64,000 nucleotides of DNA, from positions 21,333,974 to 21,397,973 of the forward strand of contig LS997562.1 in the NCBI GenBank assembly GCA_000469685.2, written 5' to 3'. A program made the translations under genes and the position numbers. The stretch's first letter is position 1, and every line of letters begins with the position of its first letter. The notes under the pieces were generated by a model, which was not told the origin of the DNA, searched no databases, and saw only the letters and a list, made by a program, of their open reading frames with translations. Of the stretch, positions 31,786 to 43,556 are shown in pieces. This DNA comes from Haemonchus contortus. Taxonomy: Eukaryota; Nematoda; Chromadorea; Rhabditida; Trichostrongylidae.

Positions 31786-32060
31786 CTCGGCCACTTCACT
31801 GCTAGACATCTTCGACGAAACTAAGTAATCGAGAGCTTTTTCCGACATGATTCGATAAGTTTTTATGAGCTTCTGGTAGCCAGTAATGCTAAGATAACGG
31901 CAATGTGACTATTCGAAAAAGAAGGGACAATTCTTCAATTCACCTAGTTATTTATAATCAACCGAATCATGACGTCCGATGGAAAAAGCTAAAATCGATG
32001 CTGAAACGTCTAAGACGTCCCAGTGCGACCTGAAAATGTGTAAGAAAGGCTAGGAGATGA

Positions 32061-32452
32061 ATGACCGCATGGATCACTGCGGAAAGACCTCTAAACTCTG
32101 GTATGCCGCAGAAAGCATCAGACATCGTTATCGTAGTAATGTCGGGTAATGTAAGTCAAGTAGTTAGCACGTGTCCCAGCTGGAACCTAACTTTTTGCCA
32201 ATCACTTGAAAACTTTTTCTGTACATTCACATCACGGGTTACGGCGATATGACGCATTTGAAGAGAACAAGAGTGTGAGCAAATCAAAAAACGACCAAAA
32301 ACAGTTGAGACCTAGTTTAAGTTGATTTCAGATTGTGTTCGAGGCTTTAACTATTTCTAATTTCCGAGAGTCCTATTGGGAAAAGCTGGGGTCAATAAAT
32401 CGATTGAAGATGGGCTACTGGAGTTTAGGACCTGACGAATTGTTAAATACGT
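32061..32452 (+). other. Exon-like pair, low-confidence candidate gene
   Basis: An ATG frame (32061-32150, starting MTAWITAERPLNSGMPQK) ends at a perfect GTAAGT donor. A TTGATTTCAG acceptor at 32330 opens 40 codons in the matching phase (IVFEALTISNFRESYWEKLG and onward) to TGA at 32450-32452. No homology is recognised. Other frames across the first piece also reach donor-like sites, and the upstream sequence has no pyrimidine-rich acceptor. Chance is a real possibility. Confidence 0.2.
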
Positions 32453-32459
32453 GATATTG

Positions 32460-35240
32460 AGAAGTCATTGCGTAGAAATTGATGGGATGCCAACCGAATG
32501 ATAACAAAAACTAATTTTCTCAGACCGATCGCATTCTCCCCATAGATAGAAGAGGGAGGGGAGATGAAAGGAAGAGAAATCATCCATACTCGTAACTTTT
32601 CTTCGATATGCCCTCTTTCAGATCTCATGCTCATAGTTGTTCCTACATCACAGAACTGCAGTAGCTTTGAGTAGTAAAATCCAGATGTCACACATTTAGA
32701 AAAACATGGAACATTGTCAGCTGAGTATCTCAAAATACCACATTTCTTTCTGCCTAAACCAGTACCGTTTGAAAGCAAATTCTTTTCATTAGAAGTGCAG
32801 CAACTCATGAAAAAACATAAAGGTGAGATGGGATGACTTGCAAGATCAGTAAACCTTGTGTATGGCTTCCCACAGGCTTCAAGAAGCCACTGAACCTTCC
32901 CCCATCCCTCCCCCCTTCCCAGATGGACCAAACCATCAAATGGCCAAAACTGGCCAGTAATGATACTATAGTAGAACAGCTCTGAAAAAGCACTCTTTAA
33001 CAGCGCAATATGTAAGTTCGTCAACTGAGTCTCCTCAGAATGTCAGTGGACGGTCACCACTCCCGCTCATTTTATCGTTCACGATCGAGTGTACTTATGG
33101 AAGTTCCCGAACAGCTCTTTAGTGGAATGGGAAGGTCTATGGAGAGGAATTCGAGCTCATTAGAATAATAAATTGGTCAATCGGGTATCTCGATGAAAGA
33201 TGAAAAGGTCCTTCAGATCAGAGACATGAGAAATAATCATCAATTCTGAAATGCCGAAAAAGTTCTCTCGAGGCAGCACTGAGACCTCATCAGCAATAGA
33301 TGGGATGGAACACAAAGAGAGGGGAGACTCTCAAATCTAAAGCTTGCCCTTATAGCCGATGTTTGTTGCTTACAATTAGCTTGCTTCAGTCAAGTTCCTG
33401 TCTCCAAACTCAGCTTTTTCGCCAACACAAAAGGACTTGTTCACAAACATCCTATCAGAACATAATCATCACAAGAGCGGCACAACAAGTGCCTAGAATT
33501 GGGGAGCCTTACTTAACTCTGAGACCCCTGTTGTGGAACCTACATACACATTTGACCCAACAAGGATGAACTGAGAAAATGGAGGCGAATTATCACCCTT
33601 TTTTGCCGGAACACCGCGAAACCATTCAGGTTGAGTAATCGAGAACTGGAAGTAATATGGGAGAAAGCTTGCGGGGCCCGATGATTAAGAATAAAGTCCA
33701 TTACCGATAAAAAGAACTAGATTCAGATAGAGGAAGTGACTGCAGGGTCTATTGCCAAGTCTTACTCAGCTCCTGGTTTTCCCTTGTAACCCTCATCGTC
33801 CATTTTGTCTACAATCCGGTGGTAAGTCAAGGGAAATAGAGAGAAATGAACAAAGCATCACCCACTACCCGAGAGGGATGGACCCGTTCAATTAGAGGAA
33901 CTCAACCCTACCATAAGCTGAAAGAAGGTTAACGAGTGCTGGTAATTTTAGGAGATAGGTCTGCTTCTCAACAAGAAAGCAAAGTGTGAAGATTGGGAAA
34001 GTGACTGCAGGGTTGGGTTGGAAGCCCTACCCCTATTTTCCGTACAATTCAATTTATCAGGCTGGTCATCCTAAGAACAAGAAAGAAATGAACATGACAT
34101 AACTTTTTGTATTACACAAAGATCATGAAACCAAATGGCAAGATGAAATGAATAGTCCATGAAATCAAAGGAAAATTTGAGCGGAGAGTCCTCAATTGGG
34201 AAAAAGTTGAAAGGGAGAAGATGAGGAAGAAAAAAGTCTTTTCTTGAAAAAGGTTCTCAGCCCGAAGGAATGAAGTTTTTACCTGAGCCTCAGGAGAGGA
34301 AGAACATCGGAGTGAGTGAGGTGATAAAACGCGCAAAAAGATGGGGTGAAGTTAGAATTGTACATTCATTTCACTAATCCACCACAGTGTTCCGTCTGCT
34401 GAGAATCCACGCAAAAATTTTATTTTTGAGCGCATTCAATGAAATAAAATAAAAATAAAATATTTTATATGCAAAGAAACGTTCCGAAGCACCATTGTAG
34501 GCTCGCGAAGCCGACAACCCCTTCTTTGTCTTTTAGCGACAAGAATTAGAGAACAGGGGTGCCCCACTCCGTCAACAACATTTTAACTGAGAAAGCTTAT
34601 TATATCTTCCTGAACCCACGCAGTTATTCAGCCACCACCCTAATATAAACCCCAGAAACTCAGTATTTAATGAAGGAAGTTTTACAAAAGTACAGAATCA
34701 CTCGTTCATTGAGAAGGTGTTTTCGTCATAGTCATAAGTTGGCTGAGCCTGTCAGACGGTCGACCCTACTGAGCACAGAACTCAAATAAAACCAGACGGT
34801 TTTCTCATCGGAAAGTAATTGATAAAAAAGTTCAAGAAGAAGTACAAGTACAGAACGGTAATCCCAAATTGCGCAAGAGACGTCGATTTGAGCCGATAAC
34901 ATTAAAATGCCCTCATGTTGACTCCGCACCCAGTACCTAGACGAGTGATAGGAAAGAAAATAGATAATTTATGGCGAAATCATTGAAAAATTTGAGATGG
35001 CGTTTGTGGTAAAAAAAACACACAGCAGTTAGATCTATTAAGAAAATCTTTCAAAATAAAGTCGAAAGACGAAAGAAGCAAAAGCAGCAAAGTAAATCAT
35101 TCGTCCTTTCAGAACGCCCAAGGAGATGAGGCGAATGCCAGTGGGATCATTAGCACACATGATCCCATGACCAAATCACTGATCAAATGCGGTGCAGTCA
35201 AAAGGAGTCACGACCAGAGTGGTTACTGGTAGGCTAAAGT
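32460..35240. other. Intergenic stretch; no recognisable gene
   Basis: The longest frame (minus, 33024-32443, 193 codons) has no domain I recognise, and one frame of about this length is expected by chance in a window this size. Two segments, near 33730 and 33997, share AGTGACTGCAGGGT and similar flanks, suggesting an old tandem duplication with a period of about 266 bp. Nothing else is visible. Confidence 0.4.
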
Positions 35241-35304
35241 ATGGGAGGATAAGATGGTCCGAGGATGAGGCCGTTCCAGTGAGTCGTTGTCTAAGACCTT
35301 AGCA

Positions 35305-35435
35305 TCAGGATGCACCATATAGTCGAATTTCAGTCTAGGACATTGAACACAGACATTTTCATGGGTCTGCAATTCTCAAAGTACGTGGCTCGTGAACCCA
35401 GTATTAGACTGGACTTCGACTATGTGGTGCGTCCT
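35305..35435. repeat. Imperfect inverted repeat, 31-bp arms
   Basis: AGGATGCACCATATAGTCGA on the left is mirrored by TCGACTATGTGGTGCGTCCT on the right, and the pairing extends inward through CAGTCTA/TAGACTG. The loop is about 65 bases and contains no frame of note. This could be a small foldback element. Confidence 0.6.
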
Positions 35436-35506
35436 AACACCTTCCAGTCGTCAACGATTCTACAAATTTCATAAAGTTATATAAAACTATATATCTATTT
35501 TTATGG

Positions 35507-35758
35507 ACATCGGTGGTTTAGTGGCAAGTGAGGTACTACCACACAAGCCTGAACACGAGTTCGATTCCCTGATCGATATTCGCGCAAGCCAACCAAGCCT
35601 TCAATCCCTCTGAACTGGCGCTCATTTGGTACCAGACTTGTTTGGGAGGTTTGAAGCATTGACTTGAAGTTGGCTGGCTACCGCAAGTCATTAAATAGGC
35701 TACTTCAAAACGCCACCACGATTTAAAGGAATGTCAAAAGCGTGACGCATCCCAAAAA
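35507..35758 (+). mobile_element. tRNA-derived SINE, copy 7 (near full length)
   Basis: The head GGTGGTTTAGTGGCAAGTGA and the B-box region GAGTTCGATTCCCTG are followed by AGCCAACCAAGCC, TTTGGTACCAGACTTG, GGCTGGCTACCGCAAGTCAT, CGCCACCACGATTTAAAGG and GACGCATCCCAAAAAGGG. The internal promoter is moderately degraded. Confidence 0.85.
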
Positions 35759-36261
35759 GGGCTTTATAAAATCAACACTGTATGCTTTACCTTATATGTA
35801 CATTTATAATAGAGATTTTCATTTCAAAGCGAGAGGTCTCCAAGGCCTTCTCAGCAGTCTCCCTTTTTACTGAAAGATGTCGAACTGGTTAATTCATATG
35901 CATATGCCATAGGGATACGTGCACATCCGAGGAGGCTAAGAAGATTCTACGATAGTGGAGGGTCTTTAGATAGTTTTTTCATGGCATTACGTGATATTCA
36001 TGGGATTCTTGTGTATCATTCTTCATAAACAGCAACTGTGCTCTGTAGAAACTGGTTCTCATTAATTTTCACAAAAACGTAATTGACAGGCGTACTTGTC
36101 GGAATTCAGATTGCACATCCGATAATACTTCACAAGAATGTCTTCCCCGAGAAAAATGCACGAGAAGAGTGTATCCAGAGTATTAGATCACGTCCTCCTG
36201 CAAAACTCCCTATTCAGTTGGTCTATCAACTTAAAGATAAAATATGACTTCTTGGGCTCAG

Positions 36262-36712
36262 CTTACCCTTACCCGTTTGGGGGCTCGTTCCACATTCAAC
36301 TTCGATTCAGAATTGTAGGTAGTGTTTCGAATGTATGTGGCCTATACAATGACTTGCGGTGGCCAACTGATGTACTACAAAGCAGTGCTTTTCTCCTCCC
36401 AGGCAAGTATGAAACCAGTTAACCGACCGAGGAGTCTCACAAGGTTGGCGATTTGTGGGCAAAATTCCAGTTTCGGACGGGACTCGAACCCGTACCTGTC
36501 CTTTCCGGGGACTGGAGTTTTGCCCACAAATCGCCAACCTCGTGAGACTTTCGCTTTGCGCACTGCGGCGTTAAAAGAGCAGTTAACAAAACGACTAAGG
36601 AGTGATGAGAGGCTCGGTTGGCCCAGACGGATAACGAGCCGAGATTCGGACCCCTGACCGTGCGTGTGATATAGCGCGCCACTTGCTACAACACCACCTT
36701 CGCGCAGAAAGT
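36262..36712 (-). mobile_element. tRNA-derived SINE, copy 8, split by a nested insertion
   Basis: Minus-strand SINE. The tail and body (36262-36432) include CAATGACTTGCGGTGGCCAA and TTTTCTCCTCCCAGGCAAG. The head (36604-36712) includes GGCTCGGTTGGCCCAGACGG and the promoter region down to CACTTGCTACAACACCACC. Between them lie about 170 bp of foreign sequence, described separately. CAGTTAACCGACCGAGG just left of the insert and CAGTTAACAAAACGACTAAG just right of it look like an imperfect target duplication. Confidence 0.85.
36433..36549. repeat. tRNA-like foldback element nested in a SINE
   Basis: Two arms of about 41 bp (36433-36474 and 36509-36549) are near-perfect inverted copies: AGTCTCACAAGGTTGGCGAT on the left and ATCGCCAACCTCGTGAGACT on the right. 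The loop holds the T-arm and anticodon-arm half of a tRNA (GGACGGGACTCGAACCCGTA, reverse complement of a B box). The left arm plus loop match 37340-37420, where a whole tRNA-like cloverleaf is present instead of the right arm. Confidence 0.85.
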
Positions 36713-37374
36713 CAGTACAAAATGAATATGACAAATTCGTAAATAACCATAAGCTATCCCAAGTAGTTAGTATGCCAAAATACATGGTTGAAAACTGTTT
36801 GAAACTGGTGTTATTTGAAATCTGCAAAGAGGAACAAAAATATCTGAAAAAACAGTGTGGGTAGGTAGCCGACTGCTTACTCATAGCAGAGCCTATGGCA
36901 TTTACTTATCGCCGTTGCCTCTACTATCCAATTATTACTCTTACTCATGACGTTTTCAACGCTGGCCTTGATCTGGGTTTCAGGTAAAAACCAACTCAAC
37001 TCGCAGTCAACTTGAAGGATATTACCATTAGGATTCTATTGAGTCAAGGTTTTCAATACCTACAAGGCCCATGGGATTAGTAACGGGTAACTAGTAAAAA
37101 CAACATGAATATTCAGCAAGACGGGAGTAGAATTAAACGGAGGGGAAGGGATTGGCCTGCTTGGGAACTTCTTCGTAGAACAATCTAGACGCTGTTGTTC
37201 GAAGGCAGTGAAGTGAGAGCAATTTGCCACGCTGCCCTTTGAATTCGCTTGGGCAATGACATCCATCAATGGGAAATCACTTTAGAGAGGGACCTCTTAA
37301 GCCGAATTCTAAGTGGATGTTGAGGCTTTTCTTTGAAAGTCTCACAAGGTTGGCGATTTATGGACAAAACTTCA

Positions 37375-37446
37375 GTCTCGGACGGGACTCGAACCCGTAC
37401 TTGTCCTTTCCGGGGACCGTGCTCTTATCCCTTACACTACCGAGAC
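37375..37446 (-). tRNA. tRNA-like sequence, probable pseudogene or tRNA-derived retroposon
   Basis: The 72-nt minus-strand sequence folds as a tRNA: acceptor GTCTCGG/CCGAGAC (7 of 7), T arm ACGGG-TTCGAGT-CCCGT, and anticodon stem GTCC/GGAC with loop CCGGAAA, which would put GGA at the anticodon. The loop has C where U33 is expected, one anticodon-stem pair is mismatched, and a serine tRNA would need a long variable arm, which is absent. The 3' flank (minus strand TGAAGTTTTGTCCATAAATC) is shared with the nested copy at 36433, which marks a mobile family. I call it a tRNA-derived pseudogene. Confidence 0.6.
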
Positions 37447-38530
37447 CCCGCTTGCCCTCGCCTTCTTAATGGCTTATATGCCATAGCTTATCAGCACTCA
37501 CACGTACAACGTGTTGAGCCGGTCGGCCAATATCAGCACAGAACCGTTAAGCTGTAAGCTTTACTAGTGATAACTTGTTTTGACTTTTCTTTGAAATCGG
37601 AGAAATAAGGAGCTTATAACTTCAAAAGTACTGGTTAAAATTCGACAATACAAAGAAAAATAAGCTTTTTGAGAGGCTGACCGGTAGTTCATCTTGGGGA
37701 TGAGTAATAAGGGGTCTCCCACTCCTGCTATGTCCATTGGAAATAATGAAAGGGGGCCTTTGTGATTAGAGCTTGGGACGTGCTGGCAGGGAGCCGTGCA
37801 AAGAGGATTTGATCATCAGCTGCATGGGCTCTCAAGGGAGTGACGAGCTTAAATCAAAGCTCCTGCGAAGATTGAATCTGTGATGCATGGATGCAAAGTA
37901 AATTCTATAGAGTAGAGATAATTTTGGGAAATTTTCGATATAGCATCGCCATTGGAAACCCTGAGCTCCATGACAAACGACATAAGCCCTTTGAGATAGC
38001 CCTTTGGGAGGGCCCTTGACATGCTTCATATGAAATCATGTTCTTATCTCCAAAAACCCTCAGATATCACGGTCTTTTTAGATAAATTGTAGAATTTTTT
38101 CTTGTAAAATGTGCATTTGCAATGTTTCGATACAGTTTTTCGATTTTTCTGTAAAATTTTCAGAATTCCCTCAAAATAAATGTAATTGGAAGAGAGTAAA
38201 ATGAAGAGGTTAAATGTATAGAAAAACGCAAAAAAAAAGCAAAATGTGCAAGTAAAATTTGTAAGGGGTACAATGTTGTAAAGAATAGTAATACACGTTT
38301 GTAAGGAATGTACTAGAGCTCAAGTAGATGCTCCATCCTGCCCTTAAAACTGAAACAGAACTGATTTGCATTGGATTCGAGTAGGCACCTGGGGGGAATA
38401 GGACCAAAGTTGTTGTTTTCGATCTGAAAAAGCTATTTTGAGCATTCCATCCAATAATGACGTCTTTTTTTGCAGGCACCATTGATATTTATGGTCGGTT
38501 GAGCTGCATTTATACCTCGATTATACTCCA

Positions 38531-40102
38531 GGAAAACAAAACGTGACGGAACTGCTCGTTTTTATGAGTCGCACGCAGTTCATAGCTATTCTTGGCAGCT
38601 TTCTGTGAAGATAGCGAAGCCCCCAAACCTCAACGGTATCAGAGTTTGGTCGATGAAAGACCTTTTCAGTCGAGAATTAGAGAAGCCTCGCTCTGAATTT
38701 GAGTTTGTGGTGTATTAAAATTTGAAAACAGCACTGATTTGTCTGATAACTTGGTAAGGGAGCTCATACCATCTGGAATTTATGGTTGTGAGGAAGCCTT
38801 GAGCTTTTGCTTCCGGCGTAGGTAACGAGTCTGGCGCCGTTGGGAGCGAGACGTTAGACACGAATTCGCGGGTCTTTGATAGTTGTCTCGCGGCGCCAGC
38901 ATCGTGGGCGCTCCGCCTCCTTACAATCGATTTCTAAATCTGACCCATACATCGGGCGCTTCCATCATCACACCCTTTCAGATTTATGACATGCCCCGAG
39001 TACGGCGAGGGGAGTACTCGAGTTCTATCGCTCACCCGGATGCCGATGAATCGATGTTGGAACGATGGATTGGGTAGGTTAAATAGAATTGTTGGAAGCG
39101 TGAAGCTGCTACACTTTTTCCACCAAAAACAGTATAAATTTAACAAACAGAGTGAAGAAAAAGCGTGATTCTCTCATCAAAGTGATTCGCCTATGTGCAT
39201 TTATGAGGAGTACCAATTGGTGGGGGACGGTCAAGTCGTGCGTCCGAGGGTGCGCGCGGCAAATTGCGCGGCGGAAACCCATACCTATTCTGACGACTTT
39301 AGTGCCTATTATTTGGGCCCAATTTCGAAGTACAGTAGAATAGTAGGATCAGCTGACCTTACTAATCTACCTTACTTCAAGTTTGGGCCCCAATGATAGG
39401 CGCCGGAGTCGTCCAAATTCGCCACGAACTTCGCCGCGCAATTTGCCGCGCGCACCCTCGGACGCACGACTTGACACACACCCCCAATTGGTAAGCAGCG
39501 ATTGGCAAGATAAGACAAAATTTCCAAAGGCAGTCTATACATATACTAGGCGGAATGAGGCGATAAGGAGTGCCCCTACTGCTAAGTGCTCTAAAAAAAT
39601 CAAGCAAATCATAGAAAAAAGAAAATGAGGCTAATAGCTTTCCGATAAGACGAGAGTACATATGCCCCCGAAACCTCCCCACAGCTTACTTTACGGCTTA
39701 TTTTTGGCAAAGTTTAGAGTGTCACGTTTACATTTTGTACTATTCTATGGTCTATGTTATCATCATACAGTGAAAAGCGCTTTCGGGTCGAAGACGGAGC
39801 GTTTATATCCAGGCATGGTTATGAGAGCCTTCTTCTTCTTCGTCAGCATTTATCCCTCTTCGCAGTGTATCCAAGCAGAGGTGATTTGGACGTCTCTTGG
39901 GCGTAAAATAGGTTTATGAGATGGTACTTACTGATAGCGCATTAATTCCAGGTCTAGTCCAGGTCCGAAATGAAAATCCGATTCTGAAAGCAACGGCAAC
40001 TACTGGATCTAGATGTGGTATCACTGGAGGATCCATAGTCGCTGGGCCATCACAAATTGAAGCGAATAACTGTCTCAATCCATCAATGAAAAAAACGAAC
40101 TG
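38531..40102 (+). other. Cluster of exon-like ORFs, unrecognised; possible gene
   Basis: Four pieces look coding. One follows TATACTCCAG and runs to a GTATCAG donor near 38634, including DGTARFYESHAVHSYSWQL. One follows GCGTAG at about 38822 (NESGAVGSETLDTNSRVFD). One is an open frame from about 38883 to a GTAGGT donor near 39075 that reads VGAPPPYNRFLNLTHTSG, later IYDMPRVRRGEY and ADESMLERWIG. The last is a likely terminal exon after TTAATTCCAG near 39950, reading LVQVRNENPILKATATTGS, ending PSMKKTN and TGA at about 40100. The phases do not all agree, so no single model can be given. The MITE at 39213-39491 would be intronic. No homology is recognised. Confidence 0.25.
39213..39491. mobile_element. 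Palindromic MITE (279 bp), TA-flanked
   Basis: Almost the whole element is one inverted repeat with arms of about 135-140 bp centred on CAGCTG at about 39350-39355. The ends are CCAATTGGTGGGG... and the reverse complement of CCAATTGGGGGT..., each bordered by TA. The arms share TCAAGTCGTGCGTCCGAGGG and GCGCGCGGCAAATTGCGCGG. TA target sites point to the Tc1/mariner superfamily (established for that group); the assignment here is inference. Short frames in both arms are consequences of the palindrome. Confidence 0.85.
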
Positions 40103-41399
40103 AAACTAAAAAAAGTCATGGATGGTTCAAGACTAGATTTGGAGGCAGCTCCCACCCTGCCCTTTTCATAATTTCAATTTCAAACGTAAATGTTGCAGAT
40201 CACAGATGAAGCCTGACCACTGGTCCTCGGAGAGAACATAACCTGTTCCTAAAAAAGCGTTCCCATTCGTCTTCCTCCTCTATTCTCTACGACTACCATC
40301 TCCCTCCCGCCTCCGTCCATCAATATCTTAAGATTGTCCATAACTGGGAGGTGCTGGTTCTACTATGAAGTATGCAGGTCAAGCTAAGTCGAGCCTTTGC
40401 CAGATCCAGTCGTAGTCGTTTCTAATGTCCACTCGTCTACAGGCCTGCTCGAATGGAATGGCGATCCGAAGAAAGCACCACGGTCGACCGCTGACTAGCG
40501 TGTGACCGGCACCGCCGACTGATTTGAGCAGACCTGTGCACTACTTCAAGCTTTAGGAGAAATCCAAAGGGGTCGAATAAAAAGTACAACTGATCGGAAT
40601 AGTTTTTGATTTGGACAATGTGTAGAATTCTGACAAGATATGGGTGCCACCCATCAGACGTACCAGCTGCTGCCTTATCGCAACTTACCACAAACAAAGC
40701 AGTTTTGTGATCTTAGGTTAGTTACAGCCTGTCCTGTCCTGTGTCACTACTTGAAGGTGATGGAAAGATTTCTAGGTAAGCAACCAAATGGAAAAATCCT
40801 AGTTTGATAGTGTCATCACGGTTTATACTGAATTCCCTGATGTCACTTTCTATCGTCTGATAGTTTTCAGACAGCTGTACTATGTTGCTTCATTAAGAGG
40901 ATTTTCTGCTACCCCTTCTGGGACCCTTGAGTTTTTGTGGCCCAAGACAGACTTAACTGGATGTACTTTCAAGTGGGTCGCAAAAGAGTAAACCAGCAGG
41001 AATATTCACGGAGTAGACAAAAGGCTGAAGGAGGCAGGCTTCTGAAGCGAATACTCTGTTCGTAGAATGGGGTAAAAATTTGATTATGGGACAAGCTATC
41101 GAAGGCGATTACATCTTTAAGTCGGTTGAATGTGGGTGAGCTGCTAGGCAAAAACTACAAATTGAGGAAATATTTCCGTGTTAGCCTAAAGATGCGCGTA
41201 AATGTAGGTGCTGTGCAGGAATACGGGTGCTTTTCGAACTATTGAAACTGTTTGGACGCAATTAAGAAGCCTAATCGAGAGCTGTGGTCAACTCCCATGC
41301 AATTAGGTTCAACCATACTTGATATGTATAAACTATTACAGTCAGGAAGATGGTGTGAGACAAATGACGCATTATTACCCCACATGGTCATAGGACCGA

Positions 41400-41545
41400 A
41401 ATCCGGACTCCGGCCAAGTCTTCCATGACACTGGGGTCGGTTTATCGGTACTAGGCACGTCTGGGAGGGAAGAAACACTGACCTGTACATCGGCTGGCCA
41501 CCGCAGCTGTGGGATAGGCCAGTACGCACCAGAGGGGCTAAGTTA
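41400..41545 (+). mobile_element. tRNA-derived SINE, truncated copy 9
   Basis: The middle of the SINE is present: GGGGTCGGTTTATCGGTACT, AGGCACGTCTGGGAGG, AACACTGACCTGTACATCGG and CTGGCCACCGCAGCTGTGGG. The head and the ATTCTGAA tail are missing. The stretch 40110-41400 has no gene I can support. Confidence 0.75.
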
Positions 41546-42563
41546 AGTAGGACCATCTTCGAGGTTCGAAAACAACACCAGAGTCGTTGCCTGACTGGGA
41601 GCTTTATAGGGAACATTGTTCCCTGCCTCATGTAGTGTGCGAGGTCGAGATAGAGGGGTTTCTCAATACAGGTGCACAATAAGCCTCGTTCCTTTACTAT
41701 AGCAAATTCTCGCTAGATTCGAAAAAACGACTCTCAAACTCAGGCTGAAGGAGAGAGGTCGTCGTGCAACATCCCTAGCAGATTCTACTCATCGCCATGA
41801 TCTTTACTAGTGAATGAGCGAACAAGAAGCTATATCATGAAGGCATGTATAACTATGCGCTATACTCGTGAGCGAAAGAAAAGCTTTACAAATAGAAACA
41901 AAGTAATTCTTATAAGATAGGCACTGGTCGAATGTTTATGTGAAACGCGAAAGGGTCAAATAACAATGAGAATCACAAAAAAAATAAACTGAAACAAAGC
42001 TCCACTGCTTCGTTTAGTTAGGAAATGAAAGGCTGCAATGGAAAGCAGCCGCAGCAAGACTAACGAGAAGGCAGACGACGCCAGACCTACTTCCTTCAGC
42101 TGCTTTGTTTCGATTCCGGTCTGACTGCTGCAGCTTCCGATTTGATATCGCGAGCGGACCTCTCTTCGAAGATGTCGGGCACTGCAGTGTGCAAGCTAAC
42201 GGAAAGAGATATGTAGTGTTCGGGAAAAAGAAGTGGGTTCCAGTCTTGAAATGGGTATGCCGCCCAGCAAAGGCGTCAATATAGTGAATTACTGGTAAGG
42301 TAGACGTCAAAACGGGAAGATACTTTTACGTCTACCTCCACTCCACTTCTACCCATAAAACGGAAGCTTCCAAAACGAAAAGCCGATGACAATGTAGGAT
42401 GCGACCAGAGCTAAAGTTTTCTCAGAATTTGAAAGGACTGTCGAACCTCAAAAGAAACTCAGTACTGAACCTCTCTGCAGCAATCTTAGGCACCATTCCT
42501 ACGACCCTGAAGGCACGGTTAGCGATAAAAATAGGTTTCTATAGGTTACTGAGTTCTTCCTTT

Positions 42564-43190
42564 AGGAATACTCAGCGCCCCATGGGTGGTAGAAGGGACC
42601 CTCTCGCTCCCACCATCCCGGCGCTCAGGGCATAGTGGAAGCCCCGTTGCTGCCATAGTTCGCTTTCCCGCCCCTCGATCAGTGCTACGTTAGACGAGTG
42701 TCGAGACAATACAGATTGCTATTATTCGTTCCAGGACCCACGCATAATCAGCTAATTGCCGAGTGATGAGGCGATGTTTTCCCCCATTCTTTTTTCCTCT
42801 TTTTTCTTTTTGCTGCCGCGATCCCTTATTCAATTTCCTACTCCTAGAGGCTGAAAAAGGTGAGCTACTTTTGCTGTGACTAGGGTTTTTTTCTTAATTT
42901 ATGCTCATAAGTGAACGAATTTTTCTTACCATTGTCTGTTATTCGCACCAGGACCCACACGCGCGCAGTGAAACACACTGTTTAGCTCGTCCGGACGCCC
43001 CACTCTTCTTCATATTTCTGGCTTCATTCTCGTCCAGCCCCCTCTTTAACGGTTTTTCGAAGCCTTTTCACTTTGGAAACACCGATGCACGCAGTTTCTT
43101 CTCCTCAGTCGCATTAGTTTCGATCTTGTCGTCCATTTTTCATCATAATCTGGATTACCCAAATTTATCGTGAACTGTGCCTCTAACGCG
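42564..43190 (-). repeat. Dispersed repeat R1, copy B
   Basis: The inverted counterpart of 5790-6410. Read on the minus strand it runs from GGCACAGTTCACGATAAATT to AAGGAAGAACTCAGTAACC with the same internal landmarks. It has an extra stretch around 42870-42950 relative to copy A, where copy A has CAGTAAAAGTAACAGTAAAA. It ends about 370 bp upstream of the unrecognised gene that starts at 43557. The small + frames here are part of the repeat. Confidence 0.8.
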
Positions 43191-43556
43191 TTCGACCTTA
43201 CAATCAGCGGAGCACTTTCTCTGGCGGACCTCAATGTCTGTTTCTGATTCTTTCTGTCGTGCCTCTCAGCGTTGCTTATTACATTTGTTTCTGTTGCGTT
43301 GGTAACTACATATGTGAATGTGCTGACATGTAACAGTAAACAAATAAACAGCTGAGGACGAGAACCTCGCTATAAAAGAAAACACCATAGACAAAAAATA
43401 GCGACATTCTAGCAACTGATATCAGGCTTATCAGCCCTATAATCGACTGTAATCTAGATCAAACAACAGTCTAGATAAAAGGATGAGAGTTGTGGCGTGA
43501 ATCACTTTTCTACTGATCATCGTGAACTACGGTTGTTAACTGTAAACCATAAGAAA

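Noticed and set aside
32443..33024. 193-codon open frame on the minus strand
   Set aside because: No start context, splice partners or recognisable domain. About one frame of this length is expected by chance in 64 kb over six frames.
36475..36508. tRNA gene in the foldback loop
   Set aside because: Only half of a tRNA is present; the 5' half is replaced by the inverted arm.
36437..36884. Long minus-strand frames at 36375-36884
   Set aside because: They run through a SINE and its nested inverted repeat, so the openness comes from the repeat structure.
38934..39146. Minus-strand open frame opposite the exon-like ORFs
   Set aside because: It mirrors a GC-rich open region and has no splice sites that would make it a gene.
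41239..41679. 146-codon minus-strand frame
   Set aside because: It overlaps a truncated SINE and has no coding signature.
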